Positions 25,533 to 34,373 of a stretch of DNA of 56,588 nt are shown here, in pieces. The DNA comes from an uncultured Eubacterium sp. (lineage in GTDB: Bacteria > Bacillota > Clostridia > Lachnospirales > Lachnospiraceae), in assembly GCA_904420085.1 (NCBI GenBank), contig CAJFUA010000040.1:1-56588 (forward strand). Reading direction: 5' to 3'. Below the pieces are notes generated by a model, which saw only the letters and a program-made list of their open reading frames with translations, ran no database searches and was not told the origin of the DNA. The first letter of the stretch is position 1. The number at the start of each line of letters is the position of its first letter. The position numbers and the translations under genes are program-made.

Positions 25533-26960
25533 CTAAACAACTAAGAAGAATTTAATCAGGAAAATAAGGGATATGGCGTATGTGAGCACAGACACCTCTT
25601 TTGCCTTTCCTGTAAATACTTTAATAACTGTATATGTAATCATTCCTAATCCAATACCATGTCCGATGGAACCTGAAATCGGCATGGAGATTACCATAAT
25701 TGCAACCGGTGCAACCTGTGCAATGTCACTAAAGTCAATGTTTTTCAATCCTGTAATCATTAAGATACCAACATAAATCAATGCAGAAGATGTCGCTGCC
25801 GGTGGGATAATTGCCGCAATCGGAGCAATAAAGATACATGCCAGGAACAAAATACCTGTGGTAAAGGCAGTCAGACCTGTACGTCCGCCTGCTTCCACAC
25901 CGGAAGCAGATTCCACAAATGTGGTAACAGTAGATGTACCTGTCAGGGAACCTGCGATGGTACCTACTGCATCAGCTGCTAAAGCTTCTTTCATCTTTGG
26001 CATTTTTCCGTTTTCATCCAACATACCTGCACGGCTGGCAGTACCTACCAGTGTTCCGATGGTATCAAACATATCAATAATACAGAATGTGATAATCAGC
26101 GTAACTACTGTAAATATTCCAATATCCATCAATCCGCTGAAATTAAATTTAAACAGTGTCGTAGAAGCCATATCGCCAAATGGCGGTAACCAGGAAGCCT
26201 TTGCTAATCCCGCAAACGGATTCGTATTGAAAACAATTGCTTCCACAACCCAGTAAAGAGCGCTGGCACCTAACATACCAAGAATTACGGCTGCCTTTAC
26301 GCCCTGCTGTGCTAAGATGATAATAATAAACAATCCGACAAACATGGTAACAACTGTCAGTACCATCTGGTCGTAACTTTCTCCCATATTTGTTTTTGAG
26401 ATTCCCGGTGTCAATGCTCCGAAGAAATCTTTCATCACATAGAAAACATCTCCTTCTGCATTATATACACCTGCATTGGATCCTAATCCGATGTTCATCA
26501 GCATCAGTCCGATAGCCGGTGCAATACCAAGTCTTACTCCAAGCGGAATGGCCTCCACAATCTTCTCACGCACATTCAGGACGGAAAGAATTAGGAAAAT
26601 CACACCTTCAATTAAAATAATGCAGAGGGCTGCCTGAAATGAATCCACATATGTCATGCCGGTTAATCCTACAATATTTGCAACGACAATTGCAAAAAAA
26701 CTGTTCAGTCCCATACCTGGTGCCATGGCAAATGGTTTGTTTGCCAAAAATGCCATCACAAATATACCAATGGCTGATGCGATACATGTTGCAAGAAAAA
26801 CACCATTCCAAAGCTCTTTTCCTTCAGCACCAAAATTTGTTAAAAGATTTGGATTCAGGGCAATGATATAAGCCATGGTCATAAATGTTGTCAAACCTGC
26901 AATCACTTCTGTTTTTACAGAAGTATTGTTTTCTTTGAGTTTGAAAATTTTTTCAATCAT
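25533..26960 (-). CDS. NCS2-family purine (guanine/hypoxanthine/adenine) permease
   Basis: 475 residues, about twelve to fourteen membrane segments. The N-terminal signature EVIAGLTTFMTMAYIIALNP near 18-37 is diagnostic of the AzgA/PbuG branch of NCS2; further matches are AMAPGMGLNSFFA near 77-89 and DMFDTIGTLVGTASRAG near 285-301. It takes up purine bases by proton symport. The ATG follows AGAGG, and a 7-bp hairpin lies just upstream of that site. The leader contains a large nested inverted-repeat element (27006-27146). No purine riboswitch was found. Confidence 0.93.
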   Translation of the reverse strand: MIEKIFKLKENNTSVKTEVIAGLTTFMTMAYIIALNPNLLTNFGAEGKELWNGVFLATCIASAIGIFVMAFLANKPFAMAPGMGLNSFFAIVVANIVGLTGMTYVDSFQAALCIILIEGVIFLILSVLNVREKIVEAIPLGVRLGIAPAIGLMLMNIGLGSNAGVYNAEGDVFYVMKDFFGALTPGISKTNMGESYDQMVLTVVTMFVGLFIIIILAQQGVKAAVILGMLGASALYWVVEAIVFNTNPFAGLAKASWLPPFGDMASTTLFKFNFSGLMDIGIFTVVTLIITFCIIDMFDTIGTLVGTASRAGMLDENGKMPKMKEALAADAVGTIAGSLTGTSTVTTFVESASGVEAGGRTGLTAFTTGILFLACIFIAPIAAIIPPAATSSALIYVGILMITGLKNIDFSDIAQVAPVAIMVISMPISGSIGHGIGLGMITYTVIKVFTGKAKEVSVLTYAISLIFLIKFFLVV

Positions 26961-26970
26961 TTCCTCTTTC

Positions 26971-26987
26971 GTATAGCCGTGCTATAC
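26971..26987 (-). other. Hairpin directly upstream of the NCS2 ribosome site
   Basis: GTATAGC-CGT-GCTATAC, a 7-bp perfect stem with a 3-base loop, ending a few bases before AGAGGAAATG. It could influence translation start or mRNA stability. Confidence 0.5.
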
Positions 26988-27005
26988 ATTCCTTTCTTAT
27001 TATTT

Positions 27006-27146
27006 GTAACAATTCAGCCATGAGATACGGAATCAATACAGTAAATGAATACTCTCAGACAACTACTATATTGATTCCGTATCATATGGTAAGCAGCCAC
27101 AGTTAGAAAATCTGTAAGAATTTCTGACTGATGGCTGAATTGTTAC
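27006..27146. repeat. 141-nt nested inverted-repeat element (MITE-like or three-way-junction RNA)
   Basis: Perfect 16-bp terminal repeats GTAACAATTCAGCCAT (27006-27021) and complement (27131-27146) enclose a 20-bp inner inverted repeat starting GATACGGAATC (27024-27043 with 27064-27083, one G-T pair) and a second smaller hairpin CAGTTAGAAA/TTTCTGACTG (about 27099-27129). Folded as RNA on either strand this is a three-way junction. It sits between the GH81 gene stop and the NCS2 gene, with no T tract typical of a terminator. No clear target-site duplication is visible. Confidence 0.7.
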
Positions 27147-27155
27147 TCTCACTCA

Positions 27156-30100
27156 CTATTTTATTGTAACAGATTTTAACATTTTTTTGTACTTTTTTTT
27201 CATTCCTTTTGGAATTTTGACAAAAACTTTTTTATTTACTTTCCGAAAAGCCTGCTTTCCAACCTTTTTTAACTTTTGGGATTTTATAATGACCTTCTTT
27301 AACTTCTTACAGTTATAAAATGCCTTCTTCCCAATGGTTCTCACATTTGCACCAATAGTTACTTTTGTCAGTTTTCTGCGATTCTTAAACGCATTATTTC
27401 CGATTGCCACTACCTTATAAGAAACCTTCTGATATGTTACTTTCTTCGGGACAGAAACTTTCTTAACCTTTTTACTGACAGTAGATACCACTTGGACTGT
27501 CTTTTTCTTTGTGTTCTTTACTCTATAGACTAATTTGCCCACCTTAAATTTCGTGCCATTTTTAACGATGACGGAACTCTCCTCTTTCTGATTGGACGTT
27601 GTCGTCTCCTCGTTTTTATTCGTTGTGTCCGGTGACTTTGTAGTCTCCTGCGGTTCTGTAACTGATGTTGTTGTCTCATCAGGTATTGTTATTGGTTCCG
27701 TTGTCTGCTCTACCGGCTCCGTTGTGGATGGTTCTGGTTTATTGTAAGTAATGGAATTGGATGCCTGACTGTAAGCGCTATTTACATAATTCTCACTGTC
27801 TGCCGCCGGTACTGCCACAACATAATATGTATATTTTCCTGAAACGTTAAGAGATGTATCCTCATAACTTGTTCCTGTAACAGTTGCTACTTTTGTCTTA
27901 GTTGCTGTCGGAGAAGTTCTGTAAACAATATAATGCTCTGCATTCTCTACTGCATTCCAGTTAACCGTTATTTTGTCACTACTCAATATTGCCGTAACAT
28001 TTGGAGCATCCAACTGTTCTTTCTGGTCGGCTCCCCTTCCGTATAAACGGACTTCCCAGATAGAAACGCCATAACCACCTACACGTTCCGTTGAGTAAAT
28101 CCGCACATATCTTGCGTCCGTTACCTTTGTCAAAGATATGGACTCCAGACCGGAACTTCTGTTTTCATCACCATTTTTCAGTCCGCCATTACCGTTGGTT
28201 CGTGTAAACACCGTAGTCCATGTTTTATTGTCTGAGGATGTTTCAATGACATAGCTTTTGGATGCAGCTGTCTCCCAATAAATCTTGATTCCTCCGATTG
28301 TTTCTGTTCTTCCCAAGTCCATGGTCAGATACTGTGGATCTGCTGCCAGAGATTCCCATCTGCTGTCGTAATTCTTATCGATAATTTTGTCTCCGGTATT
28401 ATCTCCCTGCTCTGAGGACACATCAATTACCTGTGCATCTGTTAAAGATATTTCGGGATAGTCAGATAAATCAGCCATTGTCAAATCATCTGTCGGCGCT
28501 ACCGGCGGCTTTGTTCCTTCTTTGTATATCTTAATATAGTTAAAGTTAAATCCCCCATCTACCAATAATAGCTTCATCTGATAACTTCCTGCTTTTAAAT
28601 GTATTGTCTGTTCTGATTTTACATTTTTCCAGTCTGTAGTAGTGTTATCCAGATTTGTCGTAAGGATATAGTCCGCATCATTGTCTGTCTTTAACCGGAT
28701 TGCACTGTTCTTATTTTTGTCTGTACACTGCACTCTGTATTCCACAACATAATCAGCCTCTTCTTCTACTTCAAGGTTGTATACGAGAGAGTCACCGTCA
28801 TCAATCCAGCCGATGTATCCTCCTTCTTCTTCCCCTGTTGTAGGTTCACATCCAAAATTGGTATCATAATCCTCTGCTTCAATAACGCCCGGAACTGTAT
28901 TTACCTTATCTCTGCTTTCATACGGCACATACTCCGTATCCTTTGTTTTGTCCTCATTCTTTGTAGGATCAACAGATACCAGTGCATGTTTTGGAACTGT
29001 AGCGCTTCCCAAGTTACCTTCTGCATTTACAAAATTTACGGTAATGGTCTCATCGCTTGGATTCCAAACCTGTGCAGAATATGTAGTCTTTCCGTTCACT
29101 GTTTTTTCAAATACCTGATAGGATGTGTAATTGCTGCTCCAGATATCCGTGCAGATATTTCCTTTTGCACACATATTCTGGATATACCAGTAAGAGTTAA
29201 ACATCTCATCTGTAGACAATACACCGCCTACATAATCGCCATTTTCATTCAGATGTGACTGATACTCCTGTGACCAGCGTTCTGCTGCGCCCTCAGCATC
29301 ACTTAACGACATATACGGCCAGAGAATATGATACCAGCCTTCCGGATCAGAATTGCCCTCTGCTGCCACCTTCTTCTGGTATGCTTCCTGCACCTGCTCA
29401 TATTCCGTCCAGATCCTGTCTGCTGTGTCTTTGTCATATCCCATATATGTAATTGCCGGAGTTACAGGCAGCATATGGATTCCCATAATACAACAAGGAT
29501 TTCCTGAGAAATATGTTCCATTGGTATAGCCTAATCCCCAGACCATTCCAATATAAGGTATACTGTTCACATTGCTGTCACCATAAACATTTACTCCATA
29601 ATCGGGCGCCCAGTTATGGCTGTCATTTTCCGTTCCCTTATCAACATTAAACCAATACTGCTCAATGGCATTTACTTCTGATGTATAACCCCAGATGCCT
29701 GCCTCTTCATACTTCTCATTTCCGGTCACAAGTCCCCATAGATATAATCCTGCCCATCCGAAAGTTGCCTCTGAGGCTGACTCCTGATTGTTTCCACTAT
29801 TGTTGTCTCCATATCCTCCTGCCCATGAGTGTCCTTCATACACGTCAAAGTTTCTCATAAACGGAAGCATATCGTCATCTTTGTCCGGATTCATGCAATC
29901 CCTGATAAGCAGTTCTATCATTTCCCCATAGTCTTCTACAAAAGCATCATCATAAGAAGCTAATACTGCTGCCGGGAATATAAAGTATGCCCAGAGGAAA
30001 TGATGGTCTGACAAGTTAATTGCCATACCGTGGTCACCACCGTCGCCGCTGACTGCACCCCAACTTGTATGATAATACATATAATATGGATAATCTTCCT

Positions 30101-32552
30101 CTCCGCCATATGTAAGCCAGTTCTGCATAATCTTCTTTAAGGCATCGATTAATTTATCTCTTGTCTCATATTCTCCCAACTGTTCTGCTATCAGTATGCC
30201 CATTGCAATCGGATGAGACTTCTTTCCCTGCCAGTACGGATCTGCCACCCAGTATGATTTCAATGCACTGTCCGTAAACTGCTCCAGATATGCATACATC
30301 CACTCTGTATCATAACTGTCCGATTCGCTTGGTGTTGTATACTGCGGAATAATTCCATGAAATTCCTGACTGTAGGAAAAACTGTTTCCTTCATGGATAC
30401 GCATATCACCTCTTGCAGATGTATAAATTAATGCCTGATTATTTACTTTTGTATAGGAATCATTTGAATACTTCCACTGATGTGGCATCATGCACATTAA
30501 TGTGGTATTGGAAATACCGGCACCTGTCCGCTTCTGGGATACAATTGTCTCATATTTCGTTGTACAGATTCCCTTCGCTTCATCATAACTATAATTCACA
30601 ACCGTATCTGTAACATAAGAATATGCATACTTGTACATATACTCTAACTGCTTTACTGCATCACCATCTCTTAAAGATTCCGGATTGGAAATGCTGTCTG
30701 TTTCCTCTTTGCCTGCAAGTAGTGGAATTGGTTCCTCTACTGCCAATGCGCCAATTACCAGATAATTCTGATTGCTTCCCAGTTTGATTTTTAATTTATT
30801 TCCTACTTTCGTAACTGTAGAATTTTCCGGCATGTACACACCATAGTAATGATATTGCTTCTTGTTTCCATCGCCCGGCGCCTCGCTCTCATTCTGCGTT
30901 TCCACGGCAAAATGGTCTACGGTCACTGCCTGTCCGTCTTCTGTAATAATCTGATTTCCACTCTTGTCCATAAACTTAATCAGATTGTTTACATTTAATT
31001 CAACGGAATCTGGATTTGCAAATGTTGTGTATGCATAAGGAGAACCTTTAATTAACGTACTTTCCATCTTTTCCGTATCATTATCGCTGTACTTTACATT
31101 GACTGACCAGTCCCCATATCCGTCCAGTTTTGCACTGGCCTTTCCTGTGATGTCTGATGAGTTTAATGTCAGGTCAAAATAACGGCTGTCGGCGCCCATT
31201 CCGCCATTATCAGCACGATTGTAAAGTCCATCTGCATAATACATGGACAGTCCCGTTGCAGAATATTTATATGCCATCGGAAGTGCCGGCATTGTATCAC
31301 TGTACTGTGTATATACAATGGATGTCCACCAGTCATTGGATGGAATCGGTGTGCTGATTTTTGAAGATACATACTTTGGCTCTCTTGGCTGTAACAGGTT
31401 TGCATCATCAATGACATAACTTCCTTTTCCCAACGTTACAACTTTCTTTTCCGGAATACTTTCTATGGTGTTGGTTACCTTCTCATCTCCCTGCTGATAT
31501 TCATATACCTGCAGTTCTCTGATAGAATATCCGGAGCCACGTCCCATAAGAATGCCCTGTATTCTCACATATCGTACATTTTCCACATAACATCTGATAT
31601 CTTCATCTTCACCGTTTCCCTGAAGCTGTCTGTAAATCGTTTTAAAATTCGTTCCGTCTTCTGATACCTGCAAATCCCAGATATTTCCGTACTCTACCTG
31701 CCATTGCAAAAAGACACGTCCGATGGTGTACTTTGCCCCCAAATCTACCGTCAGGCTCTGGTTACATTTGCTCTGTACATTGTCCTCGCCTTCGGACAGC
31801 CAGTATGTATCATAATTTCCATCTACTGCATTGGAGCCGTCCATAGGCGCAGATGCCCACCATGGTGTTGCATAAGATGTTGCCTCTGTCTTTTTACCTA
31901 ACGCAATATTCTCTGCGTCCGATACCGGTTCATTACAATCTTCATCGCCAATACCATATATTTCCACCTCTCGGATGGATGCTCCCCATCCTGTTTTTTT
32001 ATCTGAAGAACCGGACTGGGATTTACTGTAATTAATCAGTATTCTTACATAACGTCCCTTTTCCTGTGTCAGTTTATATCCCACCGTCCCGTCTGTACTG
32101 ATAGAATCCTGATAATATGTATAGTCAACAGTACCGTCATCACGAAGTACCTGTTGTTCACTGCCTCCATTTCCATTGGTTGTCTCATATACCTTTGTCC
32201 AATTTATCTCATCATCTGATACGAGAATCTGGTAGGCAACGCCGTAACTGGCATTATTCTGCCAGTTGATAACCACTTTACTGATATCTGCTTTTCCGCC
32301 TAAATCTACATCCAGCCACTGGTCGGCCAGATTTGCCGCCGCGCCCCACTGGGTGGCAAGTTTTCCGTCCGTAGCAAAGGTTGCCACATCTCCGCCATTG
32401 GCAGAGGAAGCATATGCCGGTCTGTTTTCTGACAAAAGCCAAGGCTTACTTCGGTTAACTGCCTTTGTGACTGTTTCACTTATGCTTATTCCACCAATCG
32501 CTAAGGATAAACTAAGCATAACAGAAACTACTTTTCTCATAACTTTTTTCAT
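27156..32552 (-). CDS. Secreted multidomain endo-beta-1,3-glucanase (GH81) with F5/8C, CBM6, FN3 and BspA-type repeats
   Basis: 1798 residues. In order: signal peptide (about 1-31, VMLSLSLAIGGISIS), F5/8 type C (discoidin) domain (about 35-205), second F5/8C (about 212-355), GH81 catalytic region (about 365-1170), CBM6 (about 1190-1315, VPGVIEAEDYD start), third F5/8C (about 1335-1480), FN3 (about 1490-1580), a Thr/Pro/Glu-rich linker, and a very Lys-rich C-terminus with BspA-type leucine-rich repeats (IGNNAFKNRRKLTKVTIG; IGKKAFYNCKKLKKVII). The GH81 active-site block reads SWAGGYGDNNSGNNQESASE, where the ESASE glutamates match the family catalytic region. It should cut beta-1,3-glucans (yeast, fungal, algal or cereal mixed-link sources). 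No LPXTG anchor; the basic C-terminus may hold it to the wall. Confidence 0.9.
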   Translation of the reverse strand: MKKVMRKVVSVMLSLSLAIGGISISETVTKAVNRSKPWLLSENRPAYASSANGGDVATFATDGKLATQWGAAANLADQWLDVDLGGKADISKVVINWQNNASYGVAYQILVSDDEINWTKVYETTNGNGGSEQQVLRDDGTVDYTYYQDSISTDGTVGYKLTQEKGRYVRILINYSKSQSGSSDKKTGWGASIREVEIYGIGDEDCNEPVSDAENIALGKKTEATSYATPWWASAPMDGSNAVDGNYDTYWLSEGEDNVQSKCNQSLTVDLGAKYTIGRVFLQWQVEYGNIWDLQVSEDGTNFKTIYRQLQGNGEDEDIRCYVENVRYVRIQGILMGRGSGYSIRELQVYEYQQGDEKVTNTIESIPEKKVVTLGKGSYVIDDANLLQPREPKYVSSKISTPIPSNDWWTSIVYTQYSDTMPALPMAYKYSATGLSMYYADGLYNRADNGGMGADSRYFDLTLNSSDITGKASAKLDGYGDWSVNVKYSDNDTEKMESTLIKGSPYAYTTFANPDSVELNVNNLIKFMDKSGNQIITEDGQAVTVDHFAVETQNESEAPGDGNKKQYHYYGVYMPENSTVTKVGNKLKIKLGSNQNYLVIGALAVEEPIPLLAGKEETDSISNPESLRDGDAVKQLEYMYKYAYSYVTDTVVNYSYDEAKGICTTKYETIVSQKRTGAGISNTTLMCMMPHQWKYSNDSYTKVNNQALIYTSARGDMRIHEGNSFSYSQEFHGIIPQYTTPSESDSYDTEWMYAYLEQFTDSALKSYWVADPYWQGKKSHPIAMGILIAEQLGEYETRDKLIDALKKIMQNWLTYGGEEDYPYYMYYHTSWGAVSGDGGDHGMAINLSDHHFLWAYFIFPAAVLASYDDAFVEDYGEMIELLIRDCMNPDKDDDMLPFMRNFDVYEGHSWAGGYGDNNSGNNQESASEATFGWAGLYLWGLVTGNEKYEEAGIWGYTSEVNAIEQYWFNVDKGTENDSHNWAPDYGVNVYGDSNVNSIPYIGMVWGLGYTNGTYFSGNPCCIMGIHMLPVTPAITYMGYDKDTADRIWTEYEQVQEAYQKKVAAEGNSDPEGWYHILWPYMSLSDAEGAAERWSQEYQSHLNENGDYVGGVLSTDEMFNSYWYIQNMCAKGNICTDIWSSNYTSYQVFEKTVNGKTTYSAQVWNPSDETITVNFVNAEGNLGSATVPKHALVSVDPTKNEDKTKDTEYVPYESRDKVNTVPGVIEAEDYDTNFGCEPTTGEEEGGYIGWIDDGDSLVYNLEVEEEADYVVEYRVQCTDKNKNSAIRLKTDNDADYILTTNLDNTTTDWKNVKSEQTIHLKAGSYQMKLLLVDGGFNFNYIKIYKEGTKPPVAPTDDLTMADLSDYPEISLTDAQVIDVSSEQGDNTGDKIIDKNYDSRWESLAADPQYLTMDLGRTETIGGIKIYWETAASKSYVIETSSDNKTWTTVFTRTNGNGGLKNGDENRSSGLESISLTKVTDARYVRIYSTERVGGYGVSIWEVRLYGRGADQKEQLDAPNVTAILSSDKITVNWNAVENAEHYIVYRTSPTATKTKVATVTGTSYEDTSLNVSGKYTYYVVAVPAADSENYVNSAYSQASNSITYNKPEPSTTEPVEQTTEPITIPDETTTSVTEPQETTKSPDTTNKNEETTTSNQKEESSVIVKNGTKFKVGKLVYRVKNTKKKTVQVVSTVSKKVKKVSVPKKVTYQKVSYKVVAIGNNAFKNRRKLTKVTIGANVRTIGKKAFYNCKKLKKVIIKSQKLKKVGKQAFRKVNKKVFVKIPKGMKKKYKKMLKSVTIK

Positions 32553-32945
32553 ATTACACTTCTCCTTTTCCTCTTTCTATTTTTTGTGACATAATCACTG
32601 AAATCCCTCGGAAATAAACCATGTTATTTCTCTGTTACTTTCAATCATTCTCCACTCTTTCTTATATCATATTTTCAGAATAGCATAACGAATTTCAAAA
32701 ATCCACAGGTTTTAGAAACGTTTCAAAAATCTGTGGATTTTAAACAAAAAAAGTAATTTTATCTATGCAAATTTTTTCTTTTGTCATATTGATATATTTT
32801 TATTATTTTTAGAAAGTGCTTTTCTTCCAACTTTCTTTTATTGAAAGCCTTTTTCAAAAAATTACTTTTATCAAAATAAAAATATTTTTATTCTTTTTAT
32901 TCATAATTCTTTTTTTTGAAGTGGATATGACTTTCAGCTGCATTT
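32553..32945. other. 393-base intergenic region upstream of the GH81 gene
   Basis: Contains the nested dyad at 32697-32741 and, from about 32742 to 32945, a very A/T-rich stretch with no gene, clear promoter or strong terminator. The GH81 ATG follows AAGGAG. A -10-like TATGATATAAG lies near 32660-32670 on the minus strand without a convincing -35 box, which would suit activator-dependent expression. Confidence 0.5.
32697..32741 (-). promoter_or_regulatory. Nested palindromic operator upstream of the GH81 gene
   Basis: AAAATCCACAG (32697-32707) and its complement CTGTGGATTTT (32731-32741) flank a central perfect palindrome GAAACGTTTC (32715-32724). The inner site resembles LacI-family half-site symmetry with a central CpG; the outer arms could allow a second protein or a cruciform. 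It lies about 30 bases upstream of the -10-like region of the GH81 gene. Confidence 0.55.
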
Positions 32946-33563
32946 TTATATAATATCACTTATTTCACATCCTATCCCTTCTGCCAGTTTCTTTACTGTC
33001 TGTACCTGTGCCTTCCGAATATCTTTTACTCCCTGCTCATATGCCTGCAGTGTTCTGATACTTGTTCCGCTTATTTCTGACAACGCTGACTGTGACATTC
33101 CTGACAATTCTCTCTGCTGTTTCAAGGAGCTTTTTATTTTTTGATATCGCTCATCTAAGTAGTCGTACAATTTGGTAATGTCCATCTCATGATACTTTGA
33201 ATACATATTTAACATTTCCTCATACTTAATCAGTCTGTGAATTTGTTTGAAACTGAGTCCACTATGGTTCTGATACTGAATCAATGCCCATCCACACCAA
33301 TAGTCTTTACTCCTTGAAGCTGTTGATACGCTTCTATCATCTTCCTTTAAATCATAATTCATTTCATCTGCTATGTCTCTAACCAGTTCAATTCCTGATC
33401 TGCCGGCCACAAACTTAGGATTGGTATGTTCTATCTGTTTTGCAATCCCGGAACATATCATCATGTTCAAAAATTCATCACCATTCAGTCCACAATGATT
33501 GACTGCATAGTCAAACATTGCGCCAAATGTCCCTTTCATGCCTCCTATATACTCATCATTCAT
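32946..33563 (-). CDS. XRE-type helix-turn-helix protein, putative antitoxin of the DUF3990 pair
   Basis: 205 residues. The C-terminal part (about 147-203) is an HTH_3 domain: LKQQRELSGMSQSALSEISG, then TSIRTLQAYEQG and VKKLAEGIG. The N-terminal 140 residues are a predicted helical domain (GTFGAMFDYAVNHCGLNGDE, then ELVRDIADEMNYD; KDYWCGWALIQYQNHSGLSF) that may bind the toxin. It begins 15 bases after the DUF3990 stop, with its own AAAGGAG and TAGGAAA. The operon promoter carries an 18-nt palindrome over the -10 box, as expected for an autoregulating antitoxin. The order is toxin first, antitoxin second. Confidence 0.8.
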   Translation of the reverse strand: MNDEYIGGMKGTFGAMFDYAVNHCGLNGDEFLNMMICSGIAKQIEHTNPKFVAGRSGIELVRDIADEMNYDLKEDDRSVSTASRSKDYWCGWALIQYQNHSGLSFKQIHRLIKYEEMLNMYSKYHEMDITKLYDYLDERYQKIKSSLKQQRELSGMSQSALSEISGTSIRTLQAYEQGVKDIRKAQVQTVKKLAEGIGCEISDII

Positions 33564-33578
33564 TTTCCTACAACTCCT

Positions 33579-34229
33579 TTAGCGTGCAGCATCTTTCATA
33601 ATATCCCGAATGAAAGTTCCTGATAATACATCTGCTTTTATTTGCCGATACCGAGCGCGGGCATTTTTATCTCTATGATGTTTTTTTGTGTAATATATAC
33701 TGCTGTCAGCATACACTGACTTTTCCTTCACATAGTGAATTCTCTCAAATGCCCGTGGACTTTTCAAAACAATCTGTTCTCCCAGTTTTCCTAAATACAT
33801 TGCTTCTTCTAATTTTTGTATACTGATCGTGTTATTTAAAAAATCTTCTGCAAATCGAAAATAGGAATCATCTGCTCGATAACCTTTTATCACATCATAA
33901 TTACCCACATCTATATGATAATTTTTAATTAAAAACTCTTTTGCCATAACTTCCATGTCCGTATTTCCATTGAATGTACGATTTTGGACTAAAACAGATA
34001 ACCAATGAAGTAGCGTATATTTTTCATCATTTAAATCTAATGTTTTCAAATCACGAATATCTAATTCATAAGCATTGGCATATCCGTCTCTCATTCGGTC
34101 ACATGCCCACTCTTTCGCTAATTCTATAGACTCCGTACAATAAAACCCCTGCCCATAGTCATTATGAATTTTTCCCAAACCAAATGCCGGCTTTTCAATT
34201 ATTTTATTACTACCATGATATATCAGCAT
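33579..34229 (-). CDS. DUF3990 protein, putative ADP-ribosyltransferase-fold toxin
   Basis: 216 residues from ATG 34227-34229, placed by AGGAAGGAG directly upstream; a frame 16 codons longer would begin at the -35 box and is rejected. The N-terminus MLIYHGSNKIIEKPAFGLG and the block NDYGQGFYCTESIELAKEW match the DUF3990 pattern (YHGS...GxGFYxT), reminiscent of the first two conserved blocks of H-Y-E ADP-ribosyltransferases. Later NYDVIKGYRADDSYFRF and EQIVLKSPRAFERIHYV correspond to the DUF3990 YDI-GPVADD and QI-F-TEKAL blocks. The last 35 residues are Lys/Arg-rich. Followed immediately by an XRE gene, it is a good toxin candidate; activity and target are inferred. Confidence 0.78.
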   Translation of the reverse strand: MLIYHGSNKIIEKPAFGLGKIHNDYGQGFYCTESIELAKEWACDRMRDGYANAYELDIRDLKTLDLNDEKYTLLHWLSVLVQNRTFNGNTDMEVMAKEFLIKNYHIDVGNYDVIKGYRADDSYFRFAEDFLNNTISIQKLEEAMYLGKLGEQIVLKSPRAFERIHYVKEKSVYADSSIYYTKKHHRDKNARARYRQIKADVLSGTFIRDIMKDAAR

Positions 34230-34248
34230 ATGTTTCTCCTTCCTCTTT

Positions 34249-34277
34249 ATACTACCACAGTAGTATATCATTTTCAA
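34249..34277 (-). promoter_or_regulatory. Promoter and autoregulatory palindrome of the DUF3990/XRE pair
   Basis: TTGAAA (34272-34277), 17 bases, TAGTAT (34249-34254) on the minus strand. ATACTAC and GTAGTAT (34249-34255 and 34260-34266) form an exact 7-bp inverted repeat with a 4-base centre over the -10 box. Confidence 0.7.
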
Positions 34278-34314
34278 TCACAAATATTTCAAAATAAAAT
34301 TCCGGTATAAAATT

Positions 34315-34355
34315 GCAAAAAAATACCCTAAAGCCTCAACATCTTTAGGGTATTT
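34315..34355 (-). terminator. Terminator of the butyryl-CoA operon
   Basis: Perfect 13-bp stem AAATACCCTAAAG (34321-34333) with its complement (34343-34355), followed by seven T on the minus strand, 20 bases past the etfA stop. Confidence 0.93.
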
Positions 34356-34373
34356 CATATTATATTTATTTGC

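Noticed and set aside
26961-27155. Purine riboswitch in front of the NCS2 permease
   Set aside because: The conserved core (TATA...GGTC...CTAC) and the two 7-bp kissing stems are absent; the structure here is a different, larger nested repeat.
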